From Alphaproteobacteria bacterium UBA2903 (GTDB taxonomy: Bacteria > Pseudomonadota > Alphaproteobacteria > CAAGCB01 > CAG-977), in contig DEDN01000035.1 in assembly GCA_002349565.1 (NCBI GenBank), forward strand, positions 10,152 through 74,151: DNA of 64,000 bases, given 5' to 3'. This document shows positions 1 through 8,651 of the stretch, in pieces. Position numbers and translations under genes: made by a program. Within the stretch, counting starts at the first letter, position 1. Each line of letters begins with the position of its first letter. Under the pieces are notes generated by a model that was not told the DNA's origin, did no database searches, and saw only the letters and a list, made by a program, of their open reading frames with translations.

Positions 1-1
1 G

Positions 2-676
2 TTTTTCCTGTTGTTTATGGTTTTGGCGCTGGTTTATTTTGTGGTGTTTATGGAACGCGCTCAGCGCCGTATTCTGATCCAGTATCCGAAGCGTCAGATG
101 AACGGTCGCGTCATGAACGGCGAAAGTTCGCATTTGCCGCTGAAAATCAATCCGACGGGCGTTATTCCGCCTATCTTTGCCAGCTCTTTGCTGCTGTTGC
201 CGATGACGATTGTCAATTTTTCCGCCAAAGACGGACAGGGTGCGGACTGGGTTGTGACGCTGTCCACAATGCTGGCGCACGGTCGTCCGCTGTATTTGGC
301 GCTGTATGCGGGATTGATTGTCTTCTTTACGTTCTTTTATACGGCGGTTGTGTTCAATCCCGAAGAAACGGCTGACAATCTGAAACGTCACGGCGGCTTT
401 ATCGCAGGGATTCGTCCGGGAAAAAGTACGGCGGATTATCTGGATTATGTGATTACGCGTTTGACGGTTTTGGGTTCCGTTTATTTGGCTGCGATTTGCT
501 GCTTCCCCGAAATCATGATTGCGAAGTATTCCGTTCCGTTTGTTTTGGGCGGCACGACGTTGCTTATCGTTGTATCGGTGACCATGGATTTCGCAACGCA
601 AATTCAATCCCATTTGTTGGCGTACCAGTATGAAGGCTTGATGAAAAAAGCCAGATTAAAAGGACACTTGAAGTGA
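2..676 (+). CDS. secY: SecY, preprotein translocase channel subunit (5' partial)
   Basis: Central pore of the SecYEG translocon in the inner membrane. The window starts inside the gene, and about 224 C-terminal codons are present, roughly the last four to five membrane segments. Visible SecY hallmarks are the cytoplasmic ERAQRRI stretch near residues 15-21, the loop KINPTGVIPPIFASS and the loop FNPEETADNLKRHGGFIAGIRPGK that contacts the ribosome and SecA. The C-terminus has the usual short basic tail. The stop overlaps the GTG start of adk by three bases, the ordinary spc-operon arrangement, so the two are translationally coupled. Identity is secure; only the N-terminal part is unseen. Confidence 0.97.
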   Translation, partial: FFLLFMVLALVYFVVFMERAQRRILIQYPKRQMNGRVMNGESSHLPLKINPTGVIPPIFASSLLLLPMTIVNFSAKDGQGADWVVTLSTMLAHGRPLYLALYAGLIVFFTFFYTAVVFNPEETADNLKRHGGFIAGIRPGKSTADYLDYVITRLTVLGSVYLAAICCFPEIMIAKYSVPFVLGGTTLLIVVSVTMDFATQIQSHLLAYQYEGLMKKARLKGHLK

Positions 677-1335
677 TAAGCAACGGCAAGCACCTTGTTT
701 TAATGGCTCCTCCGGGGGGCGGTAAAGGAACACAGGCGCGGCTGTTGCGTGACGCTCTGCAAGTCCCCCATTTGTCGACGGGCGAGATGCTGAGAAATGC
801 GGGGCGGGCGGGAACCCCCATAGGATTGCAAGCCAAGGCGTTGATCGACAAAGGTAACTTTGTTCCCGACGGGATGATTATTTCCATTATTTCCGAGCGG
901 TTGGACGAACCCGATTGCAAAGACGGCTTTATTTTGGACGGTTTTCCCAGAACTTTGCCGCAAGCGAAAGCTTTGGATGAACTGTTGTTCGAAAAAGGGC
1001 GCCGTTTGGATCATGTGATTGAAATCCAAGTTCCCGACGATATCATCATTCAGCGCATTATCGGTCGTTTTTCCTGTGCGGATTGCGGCGCGATGTACCA
1101 TGATACGCTGAAGCCGACAAAAGTGTTTGGGAAATGTGATGAATGCGGCGGTTCGAACTTTACCAGACGCCCTGACGACAACTGGCAGACGGTTGTGGAA
1201 CGCTTGAAAACATATAAATCGGTGACGACGCCTGTTTTGCCGTATTACGAATATCAAGGGCTGCTGACGACGATTGACGGAACGGGAACGGTTGAGGCGG
1301 TTTCTGACAAAATCCGAAAAATCATCGGATTGTAA
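673..1335 (+). CDS. adk: Adenylate kinase with zinc-type LID
   Basis: Interconverts ATP plus AMP and two ADP in the cytoplasm. The 220-residue length fits the long form. The P-loop PPGGGKGT lies at residues 13-20, and the NMP-binding and core motifs DGFPRT and RRPDDN are present. The LID carries four cysteines (135, 138, 155, 158) in CxxC...CxxC spacing, so it should bind structural zinc, as in several alphaproteobacterial and Gram-positive enzymes. The GTG start overlaps the secY TGA. The gene sits downstream of secY as expected, but the usual next gene, rpsM, is displaced about 6.4 kb downstream by an inserted block. Confidence 0.97.
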   Translation: MISNGKHLVLMAPPGGGKGTQARLLRDALQVPHLSTGEMLRNAGRAGTPIGLQAKALIDKGNFVPDGMIISIISERLDEPDCKDGFILDGFPRTLPQAKALDELLFEKGRRLDHVIEIQVPDDIIIQRIIGRFSCADCGAMYHDTLKPTKVFGKCDECGGSNFTRRPDDNWQTVVERLKTYKSVTTPVLPYYEYQGLLTTIDGTGTVEAVSDKIRKIIGL

Positions 1336-1357
1336 CGCCCGATAGAGGAAAAAAGCC

Positions 1358-2656
1358 ATGGGAATTCTGGACGAAGCGCGGGAAGAATTGCGGCAATCGG
1401 CGACGGCTTTGAAGTGGGAAGAACCGTTGGTCGGATTTGATTTGGCGGGCGACAGTCAAGAACAAAAAACGCGCTTGTCCCATATCGTCAATACGATTGC
1501 CAAAGGATCGCCGTTTGGCAAAAAGATTTTGCAGGATGCTTGCGATGCGGGCTATTCGCTGGCGATGGAGCATATGTTCGGGGCTTTGGGGGCTTGCGAA
1601 CCCGAAAATAAAAAGATTCTGCTTAATCCGTCCATGCCGAACGAGGATTTGGTGGCGACGCTGGTTCATGAAGCGCGCCATGCCCAGCAAGACGAACGCG
1701 CTTCATGGCAAACCGCGCGGGGAAACAGCGATTTTGCGACAGAGCTGAAGCTTTACCGCGCGGCGGAAGCCGATGCGGAGGCGGCGGCGGTTGCGGCTTG
1801 TTACGAAATCAGGCAAAACACGGGCAATGCGGCGCCTTTTTGTGCAAGCGCGGATCGCGATTCGCTGATTGTTGCCGCTTTTTCTTCAAAAAAGGATGCG
1901 TCTGGAAAAGTTACGCCTGCAATGCTTCGCGCCGCTTTTGACGGATGGTTCGAAGATCAGCCGATTATGGAAGAATACGAACGTTCCTATCTGGTTGAAG
2001 AGATGGACGATGCGGTCAGATCCGGCAATTTTTCAAAAAGGCAGGGCGGACAAAGCCTGTCGTCGCGCCAAATCGTCGAAACATACTGCACGGATGCGGA
2101 CGGTCGGTGCTATTGGTCGGTAAATCCCGATGTTTTGGAGGAACGCGGCAGACTGGCGATTGGTTCCAAAACACGCAAATCGGCGGAACGGTTTTACCAA
2201 GCACGCTTTGAAAAAACAGGACAGGCATCGGATGCGACTTATGCCGATCTGGAAGTGCGCGGCAATCCTTTCAATATGTCCGAACGAATCGGGTTGTTGA
2301 AGCAAGCTTTTTCGAAAGAATACAGGGATACTTTTTCACGCGATATGAAGCCGTCCGTTGAATTTGAAAAAAGCGGTTCGTTGTTGGAAAAGCGGCGGTT
2401 GAATCATATCGTCAACGAAGTTTGTCGGGACAAAAACGCCCGAAAAGACTTGCAGGCTTTGAAATCGGCGGGATATTCGCTGACTATGGAAAGTTTGGGC
2501 AAAGCGGCTGCCGTTCGCGACGACAAAAACAAAGTCGTTATTTTGGCGCGGCGCGCTTCGGACAAAGAATTGCAAACAGCTTTAAGCAAAGAGGCGCGCC
2601 ATATCGCCGCCGTTGAACTGACGGCAATCAAGCGGAAAACGGTTTGCAGAGGATAG
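1358..2656 (+). CDS. Putative zinc metallopeptidase with duplicated domain (DUF6782-like)
   Basis: Function unproven. The 432-residue protein has HEARH at 104-108 and a downstream Glu in EADA at 137-140, a plausible HExxH zinc site with a glutamate third ligand. Residues about 40-110 (LSHIVNTI... to VHEARHAQQ) recur at about 345-418 (LNHIVNEV... to SKEARHIAA), but there the first His is Lys 411, so the second copy should not bind zinc. There is no signal peptide, so it is probably cytoplasmic. A second gene at 31787 shares the HExxH...EADA layout. An RBS (gagga) precedes the ATG. The gene lies 22 bp after adk, inside what is normally a continuous ribosomal operon. Resemblance to DUF6782 is from memory and needs a profile search. 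Confidence 0.6.
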   Translation: MGILDEAREELRQSATALKWEEPLVGFDLAGDSQEQKTRLSHIVNTIAKGSPFGKKILQDACDAGYSLAMEHMFGALGACEPENKKILLNPSMPNEDLVATLVHEARHAQQDERASWQTARGNSDFATELKLYRAAEADAEAAAVAACYEIRQNTGNAAPFCASADRDSLIVAAFSSKKDASGKVTPAMLRAAFDGWFEDQPIMEEYERSYLVEEMDDAVRSGNFSKRQGGQSLSSRQIVETYCTDADGRCYWSVNPDVLEERGRLAIGSKTRKSAERFYQARFEKTGQASDATYADLEVRGNPFNMSERIGLLKQAFSKEYRDTFSRDMKPSVEFEKSGSLLEKRRLNHIVNEVCRDKNARKDLQALKSAGYSLTMESLGKAAAVRDDKNKVVILARRASDKELQTALSKEARHIAAVELTAIKRKTVCRG

Positions 2657-2667
2657 ATTTCCTTTCA

Positions 2668-2686
2668 TCTGAATTTTATCTGAAAT
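2668..2686 (-). promoter_or_regulatory. Putative response-regulator operator, 11-bp direct repeat
   Basis: TCTGAAT at 2668 and TCTGAAAT at 2679 form a direct repeat with 11-bp period, about 80 bp upstream of the response regulator start. Read on the reverse strand it gives ATTTCAGATAA followed by AATTCAGA, the same motif found upstream of the efflux gene at 4656-4674. An 11-bp period puts both half-sites on one helix face, as expected for a head-to-tail OmpR/PhoB-type dimer. Autoregulation by the adjacent regulator is inferred. Confidence 0.45.
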
Positions 2687-2762
2687 TTTTGAAAACAAAG
2701 AAAAACAAAGATGTTTTCTTTTGTTTGTGCCGTTTGTGAAATGGTATTCAGAGGAAATTGCA

Positions 2763-3449
2763 ATGAAAATTCTGCTGGTTGAAGACGATTTCAAGCTGGG
2801 GCAGGCGACAAAACGGCTGTTTGAATACGAACATTGTGCGGTTGATTGGGCGCAAGACGGAGCGGAGGCTTTGAAACTGCTGGAAAGCAGTTTGGAGTGT
2901 GCCTACGATGTCATTGTTTTGGACTGGATGCTGCCCGAAATCAATGGATTGAGCTTGTGCCGTCTGATGCGGAACAAATACGGCTATCAGGGCGGAATTA
3001 TTTTTGTTACCGCCAAAGGCGAAGTGGACGATTGCGTGCAGGCGCTTGATACAGGGGCGGACGATTTTGTCGTCAAGCCGTTTCAAATCAAAGAGCTGCT
3101 GGCGCGAATCAACGCCGTTTGCCGCCGTAAAAGCAAGCCGTTCGTCGATACCGTTTATTCGCATAACGGTGTTTCGATCAATCGCGATTTATGCACAGTT
3201 GCTTGCGGCGGGGCGGAATTGCGGCTGCGCAAAAAGGAATTTTCCCTGTTCGAAATACTGTTTGTCAATTTAAACACGATTCTGCCCCGCGCGGCTTTGT
3301 TTGAAAAAGTGTGGTTCGACAAGCCCGAAACAAATATGGAAAGCTTGGATTCGCATATTTACATGCTGCGCAAAAGCTTGCGGATTTTCCCGAAGATCCG
3401 CATTACGCTGATAAAAAACATCGGTTACAGAATGGAAATCGACCCGTGA
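2763..3449 (+). CDS. OmpR/PhoB-family response regulator
   Basis: DNA-binding partner of the histidine kinase encoded next. The 228-residue protein has a receiver domain at residues 1-115: acidic pocket EDD at 7-9, phospho-acceptor Asp54 in VLDWMLPEI and Lys105 in VVKPF. A C-terminal winged-helix output domain follows (RLRKKEFSLFEIL, then the recognition-helix region ESLDSHIYMLRKSLR). The ATG chosen follows a gaggaaat RBS; an in-frame start 14 codons upstream lacks one. The stop overlaps the kinase GTG start. The position just before an RND gene, together with repeated ATTTCAGA sites upstream of both, suggests control of efflux. The signal is unknown. Confidence 0.93.
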   Translation: MKILLVEDDFKLGQATKRLFEYEHCAVDWAQDGAEALKLLESSLECAYDVIVLDWMLPEINGLSLCRLMRNKYGYQGGIIFVTAKGEVDDCVQALDTGADDFVVKPFQIKELLARINAVCRRKSKPFVDTVYSHNGVSINRDLCTVACGGAELRLRKKEFSLFEILFVNLNTILPRAALFEKVWFDKPETNMESLDSHIYMLRKSLRIFPKIRITLIKNIGYRMEIDP

Positions 3450-4666
3450 TAAAAAAATTGCGCCATGCTTTGACAATCAAATATACGCTGATTTTGACAT
3501 GTCTGCTGTTTGCGGGTTTGATTGCCAGTTTCGCCGCATACCGCCACACGGGTTTCCAGCTGCTGCAAAGCGGGTTGAAAAGCTATTTGGCGGAAGAAGT
3601 GCAGGAAATGCGGCATGCTTTAAAGGCGGGGACTTTTGCTGAAGATATCCGCACCGTTAAATCCAGCGTCAAATCCATGCATAATTTTACTTATGTTTTG
3701 ATTGACGGCAAAATCGTTCGCGCCGAACGTCCGTTTGACGAAGCGGCGGCGAATCAACTGGAGCGGAAACTGTCAAGCGGAAAGTACAAATCGGGAAAGA
3801 TATACCGTGAAAAGGTCAAAGGATGGCGTTTTTTGATTGCCAAGCAGAATTTGGGCAATATCGAAATTTTTGTTGCGGCGAACTATTCGCCCGTTCACAG
3901 AAATGTGCGTGCATACGCGCAAAATGCGCTGATTGCCGCTTTGATCGCCATTGTTTTGTCGTATTTCGCCGGCGGGTGGTTTGCGGCAAAGTCTTTTGAT
4001 TATATTGAACAAAGCTATGAAAAGCAAAAGCGGTTCGTATCCGACGCGGCGCATGAATTTCGCACGCCGCTGACGATTTTGTATTCGTATGCCGAGCTGT
4101 TGGAATACGCCCCCGAAAAATCGGAGATTATTGCGGACATCAAAGACGAAATCCAACAAATGAGCGATATGGTTGACCGTCTGCTGGCAATCGCCCGTTA
4201 TGACAATTCAGGCGCGGTTGCGCACTTTGAACGTTTTTCGCTGACGGCGCTGGCGCAAAGCGTAATCAAGCCTTGGGCGGCATTGTATCCGTCGGGAACT
4301 TTCGAGTTGGACGGCAACGGCGTTGAAATTACGGCGGATAAAACGATGATTCGCCAGCTGTTGGGAATACTGCTGGACAATGCCGTAAAATATACGGGCG
4401 AAGACAAAAAAATCAGCGTATCGCTTGCCCAAAAGTCAAATGCCGTCGAAATCGCCGTCAAAGACAACGGCATCGGCATAGAACGTGACAATTTGCCCAA
4501 AATTTTCGACCGTTTTTGGCGGGCGGAAGCCGCGCGTCATGAAAAAGGACTGGGGCTTTCTTTGGCGGAAACAATCGTCAATCTGCACAACGGCACTATC
4601 CGCGCGGACAGCACGATCGGGGCGGGAACGACGTTCACGGTCGTTTTGCCGCAAAATTTCAGATAA
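3446..4666 (+). CDS. Sensor histidine kinase of the adjacent two-component system
   Basis: Inner-membrane sensor kinase, 406 residues from the GTG that overlaps the regulator stop. The N-terminus has a membrane segment at about 11-32, a short periplasmic domain of roughly 125 residues and a second membrane segment at about 158-180. The HisKA dimerisation domain follows with phospho-acceptor His203 in DAAHEFRTPLT. The HATPase domain shows N-box LLDNAVKYT, G1 box DNGIGIE, F-box region IFDRFWRAE and G2 box KGLGLSLA. The last codons lie within the first repeat of a putative operator at 4656. Architecture is like small OmpR-type partner kinases such as those governing metal or cationic-peptide responses; the ligand cannot be read. 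Confidence 0.93.
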   Translation: MIKKLRHALTIKYTLILTCLLFAGLIASFAAYRHTGFQLLQSGLKSYLAEEVQEMRHALKAGTFAEDIRTVKSSVKSMHNFTYVLIDGKIVRAERPFDEAAANQLERKLSSGKYKSGKIYREKVKGWRFLIAKQNLGNIEIFVAANYSPVHRNVRAYAQNALIAALIAIVLSYFAGGWFAAKSFDYIEQSYEKQKRFVSDAAHEFRTPLTILYSYAELLEYAPEKSEIIADIKDEIQQMSDMVDRLLAIARYDNSGAVAHFERFSLTALAQSVIKPWAALYPSGTFELDGNGVEITADKTMIRQLLGILLDNAVKYTGEDKKISVSLAQKSNAVEIAVKDNGIGIERDNLPKIFDRFWRAEAARHEKGLGLSLAETIVNLHNGTIRADSTIGAGTTFTVVLPQNFR

Positions 4667-4674
4667 ATTTCAGA
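4656..4674 (+). promoter_or_regulatory. Putative response-regulator operator upstream of efflux gene
   Basis: ATTTCAGA at 4656 and again at 4667, exact direct repeats with 11-bp period. They overlap the end of the kinase gene and lie about 45 bp before the ATG at 4717. The same motif, in the other orientation, precedes the regulator gene at 2668. The shared motif and spacing suggest the regulator controls both its own operon and the efflux genes. No biochemical evidence is available from sequence. Confidence 0.5.
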
Positions 4675-4716
4675 CAGGCGGGCTACGTTTTCTTTGATAA
4701 GGAAACGAGGGCTTTT

Positions 4717-7621
4717 ATGAAAAAAACGCTGATTTTTATTTTTGTTGCTGCCGTTTGCGGGCATTTCGGGCATTACCAACATGATTTCGTCGGGGACGGC
4801 GGGACGCGCTACCGTAACGATGCAGTTCGACTTGAACCGAAATGCCGATGTCGCCGCGCAAGAGGTGCAGTTCGCCATCAACAATGTTTCGGGGCAGCTG
4901 CCCAAAGATATGCCGTCCCTACCCAAATGGCAGAAGGTCAATCCCGCCGATATGCCGATTTTGGTATTGATTTTGAAATCCGACGTTCTGCCGCTGACGG
5001 TTTTGAGCGATCTGGCGGAAAACGTTATCACCAAACAGCTGAGCCAAATTCCGGGCATTGCGGATTTTCCGCTTATCGGACAGCAGCGTCCCGCCATTGC
5101 CGTCAAAGTTGATCCCGAACGGCTGACGGCGGTCGATCTGACGTTGGAAGATGTCCGCGCCGCTTTGCAAAAAGCCAGCGTGAACCTAGCCAAAGGGACG
5201 GTGTACGGCGCGCAGTCGACAACGGTTTTACAGATAAACGATCAGCTGTTTTCGCCCGAAGAATACGCCGATTTGATTATTGCCGTAAAAAACGGGGCGC
5301 CTGTTTATCTGAAAGACATCGCGGAAGTGACGGCGGGAACGGAAAACGAATATGTCCGTTCCTTTCCCGAAGGCAGGGCGGGCATCAGCATCGAAATCAA
5401 CCGTCAGTCCGGCGCCAATATCGTCGAAATTGCCGATTCGGTTCGCGCGCGTCTGCCCGAATTGAACAAAATGCTGCCGCAAACGGCGGAATTGTCCGTT
5501 ATGAACGACCGTGCGCGCACAATCCGCAGTTCTTTGCACGAAGTCAAAATCACCTTTGTCATTACGCTGATTTTGGTTTTGGCGGTCATGGCTTTGTTTT
5601 TAAAGAATGTTTCTTCGACGCTGATTGTAGCCGCAACGCTGGTCGTTTCGATGATTTCCGCTGCGGGGGCGATGTATTTGCTGGGATTCAGCATCAACAA
5701 CCTGACTTTGCTGGCTTTGGTCATAGCCATCGGGTTCGTGGTCGACGACGCGATTGTGGTCATCGAAAACATTTACAGCCATATCGAACGGGGCGAGCCT
5801 CCTTTAACGGCGGCAAAGGAAGCGACCGAAGAAATTTCGTTTACGCTGGTATCCATCACTTGTTCTTTGATCACCGCGTTCATTCCTTTGTTTTTCATGC
5901 CGGGGATTGTGGGCAAGCTGTTTTATGAGTTTGCCGCAACGATGACCGCCGCGATCGTTATGTCTGCGTGGTTTGCTTTGACCCTTGCCCCTATGTTGGC
6001 GGCGCGCTTCGTCAATGTGGAAAAGAAGCGAAACAAGCCCGATAAGCTGCTGGACGGCTACAAAAAAGCTTTACGGATTTGTCTGCTTCATCCGCGCGCA
6101 ACGTTGAGCGTTTTCGCCGCAAGCCTCGGCATTGCCGTTGTCGGCTTCGTTTTTATTCCCAAAGGCTTTTTTCCCTTGCAGGATATCGCTTTTATCAGCG
6201 GCAGCACCAAAGCGGCGGAAGACGTGTCGTTTTCGGAAATGGTCGAAAAACACAAACGGCTGGCGGAAATCGTCGCCGCCGAACCCGCTGTTTTGACTTA
6301 TACGCATGCCGTCGAGGACAAAGCGTCGGGTTCGCTTTCCAACGGGAAATTCTGGCTGGTGCTGAAAGACCGCAAGGACAGAGCTTTGTCCGCCGCCGAA
6401 CTGATCGACAAACTGCGTCCCGAGTTCAACGCGGTGGCGGGGATAAAAATGTCGCTGCGCGCCGTGCAGGATATCAATCTGGGGATTACGCAAAGCAGCG
6501 CGCAATACCTTTACACGTTGAAATCGTCAGGCGCGGACGAGCTTTACGGGGCGGCGGAAAGCCTAACCGCCGCGATGGCGCGGAATCCTTTGTTCAAAGA
6601 CGTTCAAAGCGATCTGCAGCTGGGGACCAGAGTCAAAAAAATGACGCTTGACCGCAAAGCCGCCGCGCGGTACGGGATTACGGCGAACGATGTCGATCAA
6701 ACGCTGTTTGACGCGTTCGGACAGCGCAAAGCCGGCGAATATCAAACGGCGGTCAATCAATACAAAGTAATTTTAAAGCTGAACGACGATTTCGCGGGCA
6801 AAACAGGCAGTCTTGACGCGTTGTATTTGCGTTCGCCGATAACTGGGACTTTGGTGCCGTTAAACGCCGTCGTCAAAAACGGGCGGGAAACGTCGGGTCC
6901 TGCCGCCGTCAACCGCGACAACCGCTTGCCCGCCGTCAACATCTCGTTCAATCTGGCAAACGGCGTATCGCTGGGACAGGCTTTGACCGAAATCGAGCGG
7001 CTGAAAACGGAGCTGAACATTCCCGATACCGTTCTTGGCGCGCCGCAGGGGGCGGCGAACGAATTTGCCAGAACGCTGCAAAACGAAATCGCGCTCATCG
7101 CTTTGTCGCTGGCGGCGATTTACATCATTCTGGGCATTTTGTACGAAAGCTTTTTAACACCTGTGATCATCATTTCGACGCTGCCGTCAGCAATCATCGG
7201 CGCGCTGCTGTTTTTGTCGCTGTGGAAAATGGATTTTTCCGTTATCGCGATTATCGGGTGCGTTATGCTGTTCGGATTGGTTTTGAAAAACGGAATTTTG
7301 ATGGTCGAAACCGCGCAGCAGCTTGAAAAGGAAGAAAAGGCGACGGCTTTTGACGCGATATTCACCGCCGCCGCCGCGCGGTTCCGTCCCATTTTGATGA
7401 CTTCTGTCGCCGCGATTTTTTCGGGCGTTCCGTTAATCGTCGGAACGGGAACGGGGGCGGAGTTCCGTCAGCCGTTGGGTGTAACGCTGGTCGGCGGACT
7501 GTGCGTCAGTCAGCTGCTGACGGTTTTTACAACGCCCGCGGTGTATCTGTTCGCCGCCGCTTTGAAGCAAAAGCGGTCGGCGGCGTTTCGCTTTTTCGCA
7601 AAAAGTTTGAAAAAAGCGTAA
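4717..7621 (+). pseudogene. RND efflux pump inner-membrane subunit, 5' end lost by deletion
   Basis: AcrB/MexB-type proton-driven exporter. The large frame from 4742 (TTG, 959 codons) starts abruptly at LLPFAGISGITNM, which aligns near residue 70 of full-length RND proteins, so the first transmembrane helix and the first periplasmic strand are absent. The ATG at 4717 with a gagggc RBS encodes MKKTLIFIFVAAVCG, a leader typical of a periplasmic adaptor, in a different frame. The simplest reading is a deletion that fused an adaptor gene start to the interior of the pump gene. The rest is intact, including proton-relay Asp pair GFVVDDAIVVIEN and all later helices. It could be a pseudogene, an assembly error or a truncated product. 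Confidence 0.75.
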
Positions 7622-7639
7622 AAAATCAGCCTCAACGTA

Positions 7640-7666
7640 TTGACTTTACGGGCGGTTGAGTATACT
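7640..7666 (+). promoter_or_regulatory. Predicted promoter for rpsM operon
   Basis: TTGACT at 7640-7645 and TATACT at 7661-7666, spacer 15 bp (16 if the -10 is read one base later). It lies in the 149-bp gap after the RND gene and would restart transcription of rpsM-rpsK-rpoA-rplQ, which the inserted block separates from secY-adk. The short spacer is the weak point. Confidence 0.45.
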
Positions 7667-7682
7667 TTGAACCCCTCGACAA

Positions 7683-7722
7683 GGGCATCGCAGTAAAATG
7701 CCCTGTCGGGTATTATGCCCGA
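7683..7722 (+). promoter_or_regulatory. Two hairpins in the rpsM leader
   Basis: GGGCAT (7683-7688) pairs with ATGCCC (7698-7703), and TCGGG (7706-7710) pairs with CCCGA (7718-7722). Both fall between the predicted promoter and the rpsM RBS at 7758-7763. There is no poly-T run, so they are not terminators. An autoregulatory binding site for a ribosomal protein is possible but not shown. Confidence 0.3.
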
Positions 7723-7770
7723 TTCTTTTCGGATGACGGCAGGTTTTGATTTGTAAATAGGAGATTAAAC

Positions 7771-8145
7771 TTGGCACGTATTGCTGGTGTAAATATTCCG
7801 ACAAACAAGCGCGTGGAAATCGCTTTGACGTATATCCACGGCATCGGTCGGACTCTGTCCCGCGAAATCTGCGGGAAATTGAACATCGACGAAGCCCGTC
7901 GCGTAAGCGAACTGACCGACGACGATGTTTTGAAACTGCGTGAATTGATCGACCACGAATACCACGTCGAAGGCGAACTGCGCCGCGAAGTGGGCGTGAA
8001 CATCAAACGCTTGATGGACTTGGGCTGCTACCGCGGTCTGCGTCATCGTAAAGGTCTGCCCGTTCGCGGTCAAAGAACGCATACGAACGCTCGTACGCGC
8101 AAAGGTCCCGCGAAACCCATCGCAGGCAAGAAAAAAGCTGTTTAA
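7771..8145 (+). CDS. rpsM: 30S ribosomal protein S13
   Basis: Small-subunit head protein that contacts 5S/L5 across the subunit interface. The 124-residue protein begins [14 protein letters not shown] and carries YIHGIGRT, the helix-two-turn-helix ELREEVG-like region and the basic tail [14 protein letters not shown], all diagnostic. It starts with TTG, preceded by a taggag RBS at 7758-7763; the alternative ATGs are too far inside. First gene of the rpsM-rpsK-rpoA-rplQ run, 18 bp before rpsK. Confidence 0.98.
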   Translation: MARIAGVNIPTNKRVEIALTYIHGIGRTLSREICGKLNIDEARRVSELTDDDVLKLRELIDHEYHVEGELRREVGVNIKRLMDLGCYRGLRHRKGLPVRGQRTHTNARTRKGPAKPIAGKKKAV

Positions 8146-8163
8146 TTGAAAGGCGATTGATTC

Positions 8164-8559
8164 ATGGCTAAAGCTGCTACAACTGTTCGCACGAAAAAGC
8201 GCGAACGCAAAAATATCACTTCCGGTATTGCGCACGTCAATTCGACGTTCAATAACTCGAAAGTGACGATCACCGATGCTCAGGGAAACACGATTTCGTG
8301 GTCTTCCGCAGGGGCTCACGGTTTCAAGGGTTCGCGTAAATCGACCCCGTACGCCGCGCAGGTCACCGCCGAAGACGCCGGCAAAAAAGCCGCCGAACAC
8401 GGTATGAAAACTTTGGAAGTATGGGTCAAAGGTCCCGGCGCGGGTCGTGAATCCGCTCTGCGTGCTTTGCAAGCCGTCGGCTTCGTCATCACGGCGATTC
8501 GTGATGTGACCGCGGTTCCCCACAACGGTTGCCGTCCCCGCAAACGCCGTCGCGTTTAA
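8164..8559 (+). CDS. rpsK: 30S ribosomal protein S11
   Basis: Platform protein of the small subunit that helps shape the mRNA exit region. The 131-residue sequence includes [39 protein letters not shown] and the C-terminal [18 protein letters not shown], which fit the family over the full length. It lies between rpsM and rpoA in canonical order. The rps4 gene that often stands between rpsK and rpoA in some phyla is absent here, as is normal for alphaproteobacteria. Confidence 0.98.
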   Translation: MAKAATTVRTKKRERKNITSGIAHVNSTFNNSKVTITDAQGNTISWSSAGAHGFKGSRKSTPYAAQVTAEDAGKKAAEHGMKTLEVWVKGPGAGRESALRALQAVGFVITAIRDVTAVPHNGCRPRKRRRV

Positions 8560-8651
8560 GGAATGGACGCGAGTCGTTTACGGCTCGAATCGTTCAGGAG
8601 TGTGTTTTCCGTTCGGAAAATACTTTAAATTACAAAGCAGGAGAGATACCC

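Noticed and set aside
4717..5112. 131-codon frame from the ATG at 4717 as a separate gene
   Set aside because: After the first 14 or so residues it is an out-of-frame reading of the RND gene; only the leader is meaningful, as a deletion scar.
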